From Pseudarthrobacter sp. NIBRBAC000502770 (GTDB lineage: Bacteria; Actinomycetota; Actinomycetes; Actinomycetales; Micrococcaceae), in NCBI RefSeq assembly GCF_006517815.1, contig NZ_CP041198.1, forward strand, positions 2,852,001 through 2,916,000: a DNA stretch of 64,000 nt. The letters run 5' to 3'. A program made the position numbers and the translations under genes. Of the stretch, positions 54,304-62,299 are shown in pieces (positions within the stretch are counted from its first letter, which is position 1; each line of letters opens with the position of its first letter). The notes under the pieces are model-generated. The model worked only from the letters and a program-made list of their open reading frames with translations. It made no database searches and had not been told where the DNA came from.

Positions 54304-54851
54304 CAGCGTCCCGCCTTCGGCTGGCGCCTGGAATGCGGGGCCAGCGGGACCACCAGGACGGGCCGGTGCTGGCGGTGGGTCAGGTGCACGGCAACGGATC
54401 CCACCAGCAGTTCCTCGAACCGCGCGCCGAGCCCGCGTTCCCGGGTGCCCACCACGATGACGGAGGCATCAGTGGATTCGGCCAGCCGTCCGAGTGCCCG
54501 GGCCGGGTCCCCCGCCAGGGTCACGAAGGACCAGTCGATCCCGCTGGCGCCCAAAGCTTCGCGGAGGTCCCCGGCGATGGAGGCGCTGATCCCTTCGATG
54601 TCGTCGTCGATCCCGTCGGGGTCGATGGGGCGGGCTTCCACACTGCCGTCGGGCTCTTCCGCCAGGTACGTGGTGACGTCCACGTAGGCGCAGACAAGTT
54701 TCACGCCCAGGCTGAACGCCAGTTCGGCGGCACGGTGGGCGACCGCGAGCGGCTGGCCCGGCACCACGCCCATGAGCACCGGACCGCTGATCTTCCGGGG
54801 GACGTAGGGCACGGCACCGGCGGGGCCTTGTGGTTTCTCGGGCTCAGTCAT
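54303..54851 (-). CDS. Universal stress protein (UspA family)
   Basis: 182 residues from ATG 54851 (CCAGGAGAGCCC upstream). The USP fold is seen in PVLMGVVPGQPLAVAHRAAE, KLVCAYVDV and the ATP-type motif VVGTRERGLGARFEELLVGS then VAVHLTHRQHRPVLVVP. It is the first gene after the candidate fluoride riboswitch and is translated just before the two FluC channels, so it probably takes part in the fluoride response. Confidence 0.9.
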   Translation of the reverse strand: MTEPEKPQGPAGAVPYVPRKISGPVLMGVVPGQPLAVAHRAAELAFSLGVKLVCAYVDVTTYLAEEPDGSVEARPIDPDGIDDDIEGISASIAGDLREALGASGIDWSFVTLAGDPARALGRLAESTDASVIVVGTRERGLGARFEELLVGSVAVHLTHRQHRPVLVVPLAPHSRRQPKAGR

Positions 54852-54927
54852 GGGCTCTCCTGGTCGGGCCGGGGCAGGAAGACTGGGCCGGCTGCGGGCA
54901 CGGGCCACCTACCTTCGGATCAGCAAA

Positions 54928-55001
54928 GGCAGGAACCATCAGCCAGGCGGCGGTTCGAAGACCGCGCACCTGCGCGGGCCTTCCGGCGGGATCCATCACC
55001 G
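54928..55001 (-). ncRNA. Fluoride riboswitch (crcB motif)
   Basis: Read on the minus strand: CGGTGATGGATCCCGCCG (55001-54984) gives the P1 stem and loop, AACCGCC (54955-54949) and GGCTGATGGTTCCTGCC (54944-54928) match the conserved second half of the crcB RNA. GGATCC in the P1 loop (54994-54989) can form the pseudoknot with GGTTCC (54937-54932). An extra hairpin GAAGGCCCGCGC/GCGCGGTCTTC (54983-54957) is inserted between P1 and the AACCGCC block. It lies 77-150 nt before the usp-fluC-fluC operon, exactly where such a switch is expected. The 204-nt gap has no gene. Confidence 0.8.
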
Positions 55002-55055
55002 TGAACAGAGACTACAGGTTCTTCCGCACCGCCCGCCACCACGTGCGGCCGGGTC

Positions 55056-55733
55056 TTACAGGGCAGCGGCGAGGGCGTCCGGCAGTTCGGTCAGGGCCGC
55101 GACGACGATGTCCGGCTCCTGGAAGTAGGAGGGGTACCGGGAGCCCGTCCGGTTGATCCAGGCGGTCCGCAGTCCGGCCCGGGCTGCCCCGTGGATGTCC
55201 CAGGGGTGGACGGCGACCAGCAGCATCCCGGAAGGGTCCGCTCCGGCGGAAGCTGCCGCATAGTGGTAAGCGGCCTTGGCGGGCTTCCACGCGGCTGCGT
55301 CCGCCACGGAGAGCAGCAGCTCGAAGCTGTCCCGGATATCCGCGGCCACGAGCAGCTTGTCCGTGTTGGCGGCCGCGCCGTTGGTCAGGGTTACCAGCCG
55401 GTGCCCGGCCGCGGCCAGGGCGCGTACACCGTCGGGGATATCCGGGTGGAGGGAGAGGTCCTGCATTGCGGCCATGACGCGTTCGACGGCGGCGTCCAGG
55501 TCCCCGGAAACCCGTTCGGCTTCCAGCAGGGCGCGGAGGGCGTCGGCGCCAATGGCGGCGAAGGCCCGGTTGTCGCCGCTGGCGGCGAGGGCGAAACCGT
55601 CCCGCAGCAGCGTTGCGAACCAGAGCCTGGCCAGTTCCCGCCGCGCACCGGCCTGCTCAAAGGCGTCCGCGAGCGGTCCCATGTCCGAGAGTGTCTCGTT
55701 GACGTCAAAGACGATGACAAGCGGTTCCGGCAT
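55056..55733 (-). CDS. HAD hydrolase, haloacid dehalogenase type II
   Basis: 225 residues. Motif I is VIVFDVNETLSDM (Asp nucleophile near residue 10), motif II LVTLTNGAAA, motif III lysine in AAAWKPAKAAYHYAA, and motif IV LLVAVHPWDIHGA, where the aromatic DxN region fits 2-haloacid dehalogenase relatives. It could release fluoride or chloride from haloacids, which is of interest beside the fluoride operon, but broad HAD substrates make this uncertain. It follows the DUF302 gene by 13 nt and may be cotranscribed with cstR. Confidence 0.88.
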   Translation of the reverse strand: MPEPLVIVFDVNETLSDMGPLADAFEQAGARRELARLWFATLLRDGFALAASGDNRAFAAIGADALRALLEAERVSGDLDAAVERVMAAMQDLSLHPDIPDGVRALAAAGHRLVTLTNGAAANTDKLLVAADIRDSFELLLSVADAAAWKPAKAAYHYAAASAGADPSGMLLVAVHPWDIHGAARAGLRTAWINRTGSRYPSYFQEPDIVVAALTELPDALAAAL

Positions 55734-55746
55734 GGTCTCCCCTTTG

Positions 55747-56163
55747 CTACCCGTCCGCCTTGCCCAGGCTGGCCAGGGCCTTCCGAAGGCGCGTGCCGGC
55801 GTCGTCCGCCACGTCCTTGACGGCAGGCGCGCTGCTGAGCTGCACCATGGCTTGGGGATCGATGGCCTCCACCGTGGTTACATCCGCCGCGTTGTTCCGG
55901 CGCACCACCACGTTGCAGGGCAGCAGGGCGCCCATCTGCGGCTCGGCGGCCAGGGCGCGGCTGGCAAGGGAAGGATTGCAGGCGCCAAGGATGACGTAAT
56001 CGCCGACGGCGTCCGCGGCCTCGGAGCCAAGCTTGGCTTCGAAGGTGGAACGGATATTGATTTCGGTCAGGATCCCGAACCCCTGGGCAGCGAGGGCTTC
56101 GCGGGTGCGCTCCAGCGCCTCCGCCCAGGGAAGGGAAACAGTGGTGGCCAGGGTGTAGGTCAT
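55747..56163 (-). CDS. DUF302-family protein
   Basis: 138 residues from ATG 56163 (CCAAGGAGCATC upstream). The DUF302 fold is shown by SLPWAEALERTREALAAQGF, GILTEINIRSTFEAKLG and GACNPSLASRALAAEPQMGA then LPCNVVVRR. Its two Cys positions (ACNP and LPCN) are conserved in the family. It is 46 nt downstream of cstR, a common pairing in sulfur-response loci; it may bind a small thiol. No function is proven. Confidence 0.88.
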   Translation of the reverse strand: MTYTLATTVSLPWAEALERTREALAAQGFGILTEINIRSTFEAKLGSEAADAVGDYVILGACNPSLASRALAAEPQMGALLPCNVVVRRNNAADVTTVEAIDPQAMVQLSSAPAVKDVADDAGTRLRKALASLGKADG

Positions 56164-56209
56164 GATGCTCCTTGGAATTGCCGGGCGGTCAGTTGTGGTG
56201 CGGGGCTGT

Positions 56210-56564
<355 letters not shown>

Positions 56565-56592
56565 CCACCCGACCCCTTCCGAGAGGCCATCC

Positions 56593-57210
56593 ATGACGTC
56601 CCCTTCCAAAGCAACAGCCGTTACCGCACTCGCCCCTGAGGCCCTGCAGTCCTGGATCAAGGAGCACCAGGACCTCGTGGTGATCGACGTGCGCTCCGCC
56701 GCTGAATTCGAATCCATGCACATCCGCGGCTCCTACAACGTGCCGCTTCCGCTGCTCTCCGAGCACACCGACGAACTCGCCGCCCGGCTGGGCAGCCGCG
56801 TAGTCCTGGTCTGCCAGTCCGGCGTCCGCGCCGAACAGGCCCGCCAGCGCATGGCCACTGTTGGCCTTTACACGGCCTACGTCCTCACCGGCGGGGTTCC
56901 CGGATTCGCGGCCGCGGGCGGCGATGTGGTCAAGGGCAAGGACCGCTGGGACCTGGAGCGCCAGGTCCGCCTGGCCGCCGGCTCCCTGGTGATGCTGGGC
57001 CTGGCCGGCGGCAAGTTCGTCTCCCCGAAGGTCCGCATGCTGGCCGGTGCCATCGGCACCGGGCTAACGTTCTCGGCCGCGACCAACACCTGCGCCATGG
57101 GCAAGGCCCTCTCGGCCATGCCCTGGAACAAGGCGGCCAAGGAGCCCACCCGCGAAAGCGCCATCCTGCAGTTCCCCGCGCAGCCGGCTGACGAGGGCGC
57201 AGCGGCATGA
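56593..57210 (+). CDS. Rhodanese fused to DUF2892 membrane segment
   Basis: 205 residues from ATG 56593 (GAGAGG upstream). The rhodanese domain (about 15-110) has VVIDVRSAAEFESMHIRGS and the active loop CQSGVR with Cys74. Residues ~125-175 form the DUF2892 segment with two short helices (AAGSLVMLGLAGGKF; GAIGTGLTFSAATNTCAMGK). It transfers sulfane sulfur at the membrane. It is the first gene of the cst-like operon and overlaps tauE by four bases. Confidence 0.92.
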   Translation: MTSPSKATAVTALAPEALQSWIKEHQDLVVIDVRSAAEFESMHIRGSYNVPLPLLSEHTDELAARLGSRVVLVCQSGVRAEQARQRMATVGLYTAYVLTGGVPGFAAAGGDVVKGKDRWDLERQVRLAAGSLVMLGLAGGKFVSPKVRMLAGAIGTGLTFSAATNTCAMGKALSAMPWNKAAKEPTRESAILQFPAQPADEGAAA

Positions 57211-57965
57211 TCCCGGCCCTGGGTCTGGGGCTCGTCGTCGGCGTCGTACTGGGCGTAGTTGGCGGCGGCGGGTCCATCATTGCCGTTCCGGCCCTGGTGT
57301 ACGGCGTGGGCATGAGCCCCGCCCAGGCCATTCCCACCTCCCTCCTGGTGGTGGGAATCTCCTCGCTGGCAGCCCTGCTCCCCCGGTTGCGGGAAGGCCT
57401 GAACTGGCCCGTGATCGCACTGGTGGGAGGTGCCGGCATCCCGGCAGCCTGGGCCGGTGCGGCCGTGGGCAAGCTGCTGGACCCGAACATCCTGATGCTG
57501 GCCTTCGCCGGGATCATGGTGGCCGCGGGCATCCGGATGCTCAGCAAGCCCCGCGAAAGCGAGGGGTCCTGCAGCACCGGGCCGAACCGGGCCTTCCGGT
57601 CCTGCGCCCCCAAAGCCGTGGGAGTGGGCCTGCTGGTCGGGTTCCTCACCGGACTCCTCGGCGTGGGCGGCGGCTTCCTCATCACCCCCGCGCTGACCAT
57701 CTTCCTGGGACTGCGCATGAAGCAGGCCGTGGGAACGTCCCTGGCCATCATCGTGGTCAACTCGGCCGCAGGCTTTGGCGCACACGCCGCCGGCTACACC
57801 ATCGACTGGGCCACCACCCTGGCGTTCGCCATCCCCGCGATCGTGGGATCGGTGGTTGCGGCCCGGTTTGCCCGCCACCTGCATGACAAGCACATCCGCA
57901 TCTCTTTCGCGGTCCTCATCTTCGCCGTCGCGGCGTGGGTCACCGCCGGCACGGTCACCGCCTGA
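57207..57965 (+). CDS. TauE/SafE-type sulfite exporter
   Basis: 252 residues with eight helices. The family pattern GVVLGVVGGGGSIIAVPALVY, LLVGFLTGLLGVGGGFLITP and IVVNSAAGFGAHAAGYTIDW is intact. It probably exports sulfite or a related C/S-anion produced by persulfide oxidation. ATG overlaps the rhodanese stop (ATGA), so translation is coupled. Confidence 0.92.
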   Translation: MIPALGLGLVVGVVLGVVGGGGSIIAVPALVYGVGMSPAQAIPTSLLVVGISSLAALLPRLREGLNWPVIALVGGAGIPAAWAGAAVGKLLDPNILMLAFAGIMVAAGIRMLSKPRESEGSCSTGPNRAFRSCAPKAVGVGLLVGFLTGLLGVGGGFLITPALTIFLGLRMKQAVGTSLAIIVVNSAAGFGAHAAGYTIDWATTLAFAIPAIVGSVVAARFARHLHDKHIRISFAVLIFAVAAWVTAGTVTA

Positions 57966-57988
57966 CCCATCCATAGAGGAGAAACATC

Positions 57989-58330
57989 ATGGGACTCATC
58001 GATTCCCTCAAGAAGGCCTTCAGCAAGCCCTACAAGACGATTTCCGTAGCGCAGGCCAAGGAACTCCTCGGTTCCGGGGCCACGCTCATCGACGTCAGGT
58101 CCGCCCAGGAATGGCGGACCGGCCGTGCGCCGCAGGCCAAGCACGTCCCCCTGGACCGGCTGCAGGCCAGCACTGCCGGGATCCAGAGGGCCCGGCCCGT
58201 CATTGCCGTCTGCGCCTCCGGCGTCCGCTCCGCCTCCGCGGCCCGGCTCCTCGCCGAAAAGGGATACGACGCCTACTCGGTGCGCGGCGGCATGGCCGCC
58301 TGGCGCCAGGCCGGCGAACCCGTCCGCTAG
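57989..58330 (+). CDS. Single-domain rhodanese
   Basis: 113 residues. A ~20-residue N-terminal extension (MGLIDSLKKAFSKPYKTIS) precedes the rhodanese domain with TLIDVRSAQEWRTGRAPQAK and active loop CASGVR (Cys75), ending VRGGMAAWRQAGEPV. It takes sulfur from persulfides in the cytosol. The gap after tauE is 23 nt, with AGAGGAGAAACATC as ribosome site. Confidence 0.92.
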   Translation: MGLIDSLKKAFSKPYKTISVAQAKELLGSGATLIDVRSAQEWRTGRAPQAKHVPLDRLQASTAGIQRARPVIAVCASGVRSASAARLLAEKGYDAYSVRGGMAAWRQAGEPVR

Positions 58331-58379
58331 CAACACCCCCACCAGCTCCAGCCACACACCACTTCGAAGGAGAACCACC

Positions 58380-58676
58380 ATGGCTGAAATCACCATCAAC
58401 GAAACCGATCAGCGCCGCTCCACCGCGCGGATCCTCGACGTCCGCGAGGACTTCGAGGTCGCCGAGGGCGTGATCCCCGGCGCCCTCCACATCCCCATGG
58501 GCCAGCTGCAGGCCCGCCTGGGCGAGCTCGACCCGGCCGTCCCCGTGATCGCCGTCTGCCGCAGCGGCAACCGAAGTGCCGCCGTCGCCGATGCCCTCAA
58601 CGGCGCCGGATACAAAGCCGACACCATGGCCGGCGGCATGACCGCCTGGACCCGCGCCGGACTCCCCACCACCTAA
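58380..58676 (+). CDS. Single-domain rhodanese (second copy)
   Basis: 98 residues from ATG 58380 (GAAGGAGAACCACC upstream). RILDVREDFEVAEGVIPGAL and active loop CRSGNR (Cys60) then TMAGGMTAWTRAGLPT define a complete minimal rhodanese. The different loop (CRSGNR against CASGVR) suggests different sulfur acceptors for the two copies. It lies 49 nt after the first. Confidence 0.92.
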   Translation: MAEITINETDQRRSTARILDVREDFEVAEGVIPGALHIPMGQLQARLGELDPAVPVIAVCRSGNRSAAVADALNGAGYKADTMAGGMTAWTRAGLPTT

Positions 58677-58710
58677 CCAGCAAACTCCGCCCGAAAGGAC
58701 ACGACAGATC

Positions 58711-59073
58711 ATGGCAACCATCGACATCACCGAGCAATCCTTCGCCCAGACCCTGGAGGACAAGGACATCGTCTTCGTTGACTTCTGGGCAGCCTGGTGC
58801 GGCCCCTGCCGCATGTTCGCCCCCACGTACGGCGCCGCCGCCGAACGGCACCCGGACATCACTTTCGCCAAGGTGGACACCGAGGCCGAACAGGCGCTCG
58901 CCGCGGCAGCGAACATCACCTCGATCCCCACCCTGATGGCCTTCAAGGACAAGACGCTGGTCTTCTCCCAGCCCGGAGCGCTCAACGCCACCGGCCTGGA
59001 GGAAGTCATCCAGGCCGTGAAGAACCTGGACATGGACAAGCTCCGCGCCGAGGCCGGCCACCAGCACGCCTGA
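58711..59073 (+). CDS. Thioredoxin
   Basis: 120 residues. The active site is FVDFWAAWCGPCRMFAPTYG with Cys30 and Cys33; ITSIPTLMAFKD contains the cis-proline. It is about 12 residues longer at the C-terminus than E. coli thioredoxin, ending in HQHA. In this operon it probably regenerates rhodanese or CstB persulfides. Ribosome site AAAGGACACGACAG. The gap after the second rhodanese is 34 nt. Confidence 0.93.
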   Translation: MATIDITEQSFAQTLEDKDIVFVDFWAAWCGPCRMFAPTYGAAAERHPDITFAKVDTEAEQALAAAANITSIPTLMAFKDKTLVFSQPGALNATGLEEVIQAVKNLDMDKLRAEAGHQHA

Positions 59074-59078
59074 GAACC

Positions 59079-59378
59079 ATGACGGCCCCTTGGGCGTTCC
59101 GCACCGTCACGGCGGACCAGCTTGCACTGGTGTGGCCCCAGGCCACGCTCCACCTGATGTGCGGCTCCGGGAAACGCAGCAGCCAGGCTGCACGCCTCCT
59201 CACGGACCGCGGACACACCGCGGTCAACGTGGCCGGCGGGATCACCGAGTGGTACCGGGCAGGCCACCCCGTCATCTACAACCACACCCCCACAGACCCT
59301 CCCCCACCCGCACAAAGGCACGCAGCACCAAGCCTCAAACGCCTGCTGCCAAGGCTCTCCCGCAGGACCTCCGCCTAG
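59079..59378 (+). CDS. N-terminally truncated rhodanese-like protein
   Basis: 99 residues from ATG 59079, five bases after the thioredoxin stop, with only a weak GAGAA ribosome site. It keeps the active loop MCGSGKRSSQAARLL (Cys28) and the C-terminal NVAGGITEWYRAGHPV, but lacks the ~40 residues with the LIDVR strand that normally precede the cysteine; a proline-rich basic tail of 35 residues is added. It may be a decaying duplicate or a short sulfur carrier. Confidence 0.65.
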   Translation: MTAPWAFRTVTADQLALVWPQATLHLMCGSGKRSSQAARLLTDRGHTAVNVAGGITEWYRAGHPVIYNHTPTDPPPPAQRHAAPSLKRLLPRLSRRTSA

Positions 59379-59390
59379 GCCGCAGTGCAC

Positions 59391-59420
59391 TTGCGGGATA
59401 CCCCCGGGGGTATCTATACT
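59391..59420 (+). promoter_or_regulatory. cstB promoter with embedded CstR operator
   Basis: The -35 TTGCGG (59391-59396) and -10 TATACT (59415-59420) are 18 bp apart, and the spacer is exactly the 18-bp palindrome GATACCCCCGGGGGTATC (59397-59414). The core TACCCCCGGGGGTA is identical to the site at 56529-56542, so the same CstR should control both promoters. Confidence 0.85.
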
Positions 59421-59468
59421 GAATTCAGAACAACTCCCAATCCCCTTTCACCTGAAGGAGAGCACCAT

Positions 59469-60869
59469 ATGCTTATCGAGCGCATTTACGACGAAGACCT
59501 CGCCCAGGCCAGCTACCTGATCGGCTGCCAGGCCAAGGGCGAAGCGATCGTGGTGGACGGCCGCCGCGACATCGCCGTGTACCAGGACCTGGCTGCGAAG
59601 AACGGCATGAAGATCGTGGCCGTCACCGAGACCCACATCCACGCCGACTACCTCTCCGGCACCCGCGAACTGGCCGCGGCCACCGGCGCCAAGATCTACG
59701 TTTCCGGCGAGGGCGGCCCCGACTGGCAGTACGAATTCGACGGCGAACGGCTTTACGACGGCGACACCATCACCCTCGGCAACATCAGCATCAAGGCGGT
59801 CCACACCCCCGGGCACACCCCGGAGCACCTGTCCTTCCTGGTGACCGACGGCGCGTTCAGCGACAAGCCCGGCTACCTGCTCTCCGGCGACTTCGTGTTC
59901 TCCGGCGACCTGGGCCGGCCGGACCTGCTGGACGAGGCAGCCGGCGGCGTGGACACCCGCTTCGAAGGCGCCAAGCAGCTCTTCGCCAGCCTCCGCGACA
60001 AGTTCCTCACCCTCCCGGACTACGTCCAGGTCCACCCCGCCCACGGCGCCGGCAGCGCCTGCGGCAAGGCCCTGGGCGCCATCCCCTCCTCGACGGTGGG
60101 CTACGAGCGCCTCTACGCCTGGTGGGGCCCCTACCTGGCCGCCAACGACGAGCAGGGCTTCATCAACGAGCTCCTCGACGGCCAGCCCGATGCACACGCC
60201 TACTTCGCCCGCATGAAGCGCGAAAACCGGGAAGGCCCGGCCGTCATGGGCGAGCGCACTCCCCTGCCCGAGCTGTCCACGGAGATCGTTGCCGCAGGCC
60301 TGGCAGAGGACACCCTGACCTTCATCGACACCCGCTCCAACGGCGAAGTCCACCAGGGCACCGTGGTCCGGTCCCTGAACGTACCGGCCGGCAAGTCCGT
60401 GGCCAGCTACGGTGCGTGGGTGGTCAACCCGGAGACCGACAAGAACCCGCTGGTGCTCCTGGCCAACGGCCAGGACCAGGCCCAGGACATGTGGGACCAC
60501 CTGGTCCGCGTGGGCATCGACAACGTGGCCGGCTACCTCACCAGCATCGAGGGCCTGCCCACCTTCACCCCCAAGCTGATCCAGCCGGAGGAACTCGAAG
60601 GTTTCGACGCCGCCATGGTCCTGGACGTACGCAACAAGACCGAGCACAAGGCCGGGCACGTCCCGGGTTCCTACCAGCTCAGCGGCGGCCGCCTCATGTG
60701 GCACCTCGACGAGCTGCCGGCCGGCGGCACCATCGTCTCCTACTGCCAGTCCGGCGTCCGGAACTCCGTAGCCGCCAGCGCCCTGCGCCGCGCCGGGTAC
60801 GACATGGTCGAACTCGATGGCAGCTACGCCGCCTGGAACGCCTGGCAGAACAGCGTCCCCGCCGTCTGA
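59469..60869 (+). CDS. cstB: Persulfide dioxygenase-rhodanese fusion (CstB-like)
   Basis: 466 residues from ATG 59469 (GAAGGAGAGCACC upstream); a GTG at 59385 lies in the promoter. The N-terminal metallo-beta-lactamase domain has THIHADYLSG (H56, H58, D60), AVHTPGHTPEH (H112) and LLSGDFVFSGDLGRPD, the mononuclear iron site of persulfide dioxygenases. A central rhodanese-like domain (about 270-355) has TFIDTRSN but no cysteine (LLANGQDQAQ), and the last domain has AMVLDVRNKTEH and CQSGVR with Cys426. This order matches Staphylococcus CstB, which makes thiosulfate from persulfide. Confidence 0.93.
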   Translation: MLIERIYDEDLAQASYLIGCQAKGEAIVVDGRRDIAVYQDLAAKNGMKIVAVTETHIHADYLSGTRELAAATGAKIYVSGEGGPDWQYEFDGERLYDGDTITLGNISIKAVHTPGHTPEHLSFLVTDGAFSDKPGYLLSGDFVFSGDLGRPDLLDEAAGGVDTRFEGAKQLFASLRDKFLTLPDYVQVHPAHGAGSACGKALGAIPSSTVGYERLYAWWGPYLAANDEQGFINELLDGQPDAHAYFARMKRENREGPAVMGERTPLPELSTEIVAAGLAEDTLTFIDTRSNGEVHQGTVVRSLNVPAGKSVASYGAWVVNPETDKNPLVLLANGQDQAQDMWDHLVRVGIDNVAGYLTSIEGLPTFTPKLIQPEELEGFDAAMVLDVRNKTEHKAGHVPGSYQLSGGRLMWHLDELPAGGTIVSYCQSGVRNSVAASALRRAGYDMVELDGSYAAWNAWQNSVPAV

Positions 60870-60888
60870 CCAGGACACCCACAGACCG

Positions 60889-60982
60889 CCCGGGCAGGAC
60901 CCACCTCCTGCCCGGGCTCCGGTCCGGTGCGTCCCCCGCGTATCCGGGCCCGGCCCGGGCGTTCCCCCCACACGCCCGGGCC
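60889..60982 (+). terminator. Tandem GC-rich hairpins after cstB
   Basis: CCCGGGCAGG (60889-60898) pairs with CCTGCCCGGG (60907-60916), and GGCCCGGGCG (60952-60961) pairs with CGCCCGGGCC (60973-60982). They follow the cstB stop by about 20 nt and precede the MFS gene, so transcription probably stops or is attenuated here. Confidence 0.65.
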
Positions 60983-61027
60983 ACTTTCATGTCCCCACCA
61001 ATGACCCCGCATGGAATGGAACAGCTA

Positions 61028-62299
61028 ATGCAAGGCAGGACACTTCCCGCAACCGGTTCGGCCGGGCCTGTACTTGGCCTGCGGCAGAACCTGGCCCAGT
61101 TCATGCTGCTCGTGGCCGTAAACGCACTGGTGGGCGGCACCCTGGGCCAGGAACGCACCGTCCTGCCCCTGCTGGCCACCCAGGAGTTCCACCTGGACCT
61201 CTACACAGGGGCACTGACGTACATCCTGGCCTTCGGCCTGTCCAAGGCCGCCATGAACTACTTCGCCGGCACCCTCTCGGACCGGTACGGCCGCAAGCCG
61301 GTCCTTGTCGCCGGCTGGCTGGCAGCGGTTCCGGTGCCGCTCATGCTGATCGTCGGCCCGTCCTGGGCCTGGATCGTGGCGGCCAACGTCCTGCTGGGCG
61401 TCAGCCAGGGACTGACCTGGTCCACCGCGGTGATCATGAAGATGGACCTGGTGGGCCCCCGGCAACGCGGATTGGCCATGGGGTTCAACGAGGCCGCCGG
61501 CTACCTGGGGGTCGCCGCAACCGCGCTGGCCACCGGCTACCTGGCCACCGCCTATGGCCTCCGCCCCGCCCCGTTCCTGCTCGGCGCGGCCTATATCGCC
61601 CTCGGCCTGGGACTGACCGTCCTGGCCGTCAGGGAAACCCACCACCACGCCAAGACCGAGGCCGTCCAGCACGCTGCCGCCTCCGGCAGCGCCCATGCCG
61701 GCCTCACCACCGGCCAGGTGTTCACCCTTACCAGTTTCAAAGACCGCTCCCTCTCGGCAGCAAGCCAGGCGGGCCTGGTCAACAACCTCAACGACGGCCT
61801 GGCCTGGGGCCTCTTCCCCGTCCTGTTCGCCGGTGCCGGGCTGGACCTTGGCCAGATCGGCATCCTCGCCGCCGCCTACCCTGCCGCCTGGGGTGCCGCG
61901 CAACTGGCCACCGGCGCCGCGTCGGACCGTTGGGGCCGCAAATGGTTCATCACGGCCGGCATGCTGGTCCAGGCCGTGGCCCTGGGCATCACCGCGTCCG
62001 CCCACAGCTTCGGGCCCTGGCTCGCCGCCGCCGTCGTCCTTGGCCTGGGCACCGCCCTGGTCTACCCCACGCTGCTTGCCGCCATCGGGGACGTCGCCCA
62101 CCCGGCCTGGCGGGCCCGCTCCGTGGGCGTCTACCGGTTGTGGCGCGACGGTGGCTTCGCCGTGGGCGCCCTCCTGTCAGGCGTCCTTGCAGACCTTTAC
62201 GGCATCCCCGCAGCCATCGCCGCCGTCGCGGTGCTCACCGCCGCCTCCGGCGTCGTGGTGGCCGTCCGGATGCGCGGGAACGACCACGTCATGGGGTAG
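61028..62299 (+). CDS. Major facilitator superfamily transporter
   Basis: 423 residues from ATG 61028 (GGAACAGCTA upstream); in-frame ATGs at 60989, 61001 and 61016 are alternatives. Twelve helices are expected. The MFS loop motif is AGTLSDRYGRKPVLVAGWLA (about 75-94) and its second-half copy is ATGAASDRWGRKWFITAG. A His-rich central loop (ETHHHAKTEAVQHAA) may bind metal. The substrate is unknown; place after cstB suggests export of a sulfur compound. Its last 103 nt overlap the convergent hydrolase gene. Confidence 0.85.
   Translation: MQGRTLPATGSAGPVLGLRQNLAQFMLLVAVNALVGGTLGQERTVLPLLATQEFHLDLYTGALTYILAFGLSKAAMNYFAGTLSDRYGRKPVLVAGWLAAVPVPLMLIVGPSWAWIVAANVLLGVSQGLTWSTAVIMKMDLVGPRQRGLAMGFNEAAGYLGVAATALATGYLATAYGLRPAPFLLGAAYIALGLGLTVLAVRETHHHAKTEAVQHAAASGSAHAGLTTGQVFTLTSFKDRSLSAASQAGLVNNLNDGLAWGLFPVLFAGAGLDLGQIGILAAAYPAAWGAAQLATGAASDRWGRKWFITAGMLVQAVALGITASAHSFGPWLAAAVVLGLGTALVYPTLLAAIGDVAHPAWRARSVGVYRLWRDGGFAVGALLSGVLADLYGIPAAIAAVAVLTAASGVVVAVRMRGNDHVMG

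Noticed and set aside
55056..55733. Fluoroacetate dehalogenase as a firm call for the HAD gene
   Set aside because: Attractive beside the fluoride operon, but HAD type II motifs alone do not show defluorination; only a general call is made.
59385..59468. GTG start for cstB 28 codons upstream
   Set aside because: It would translate the -35/-10 region and CstR operator; the ATG at 59469 has a strong ribosome site.
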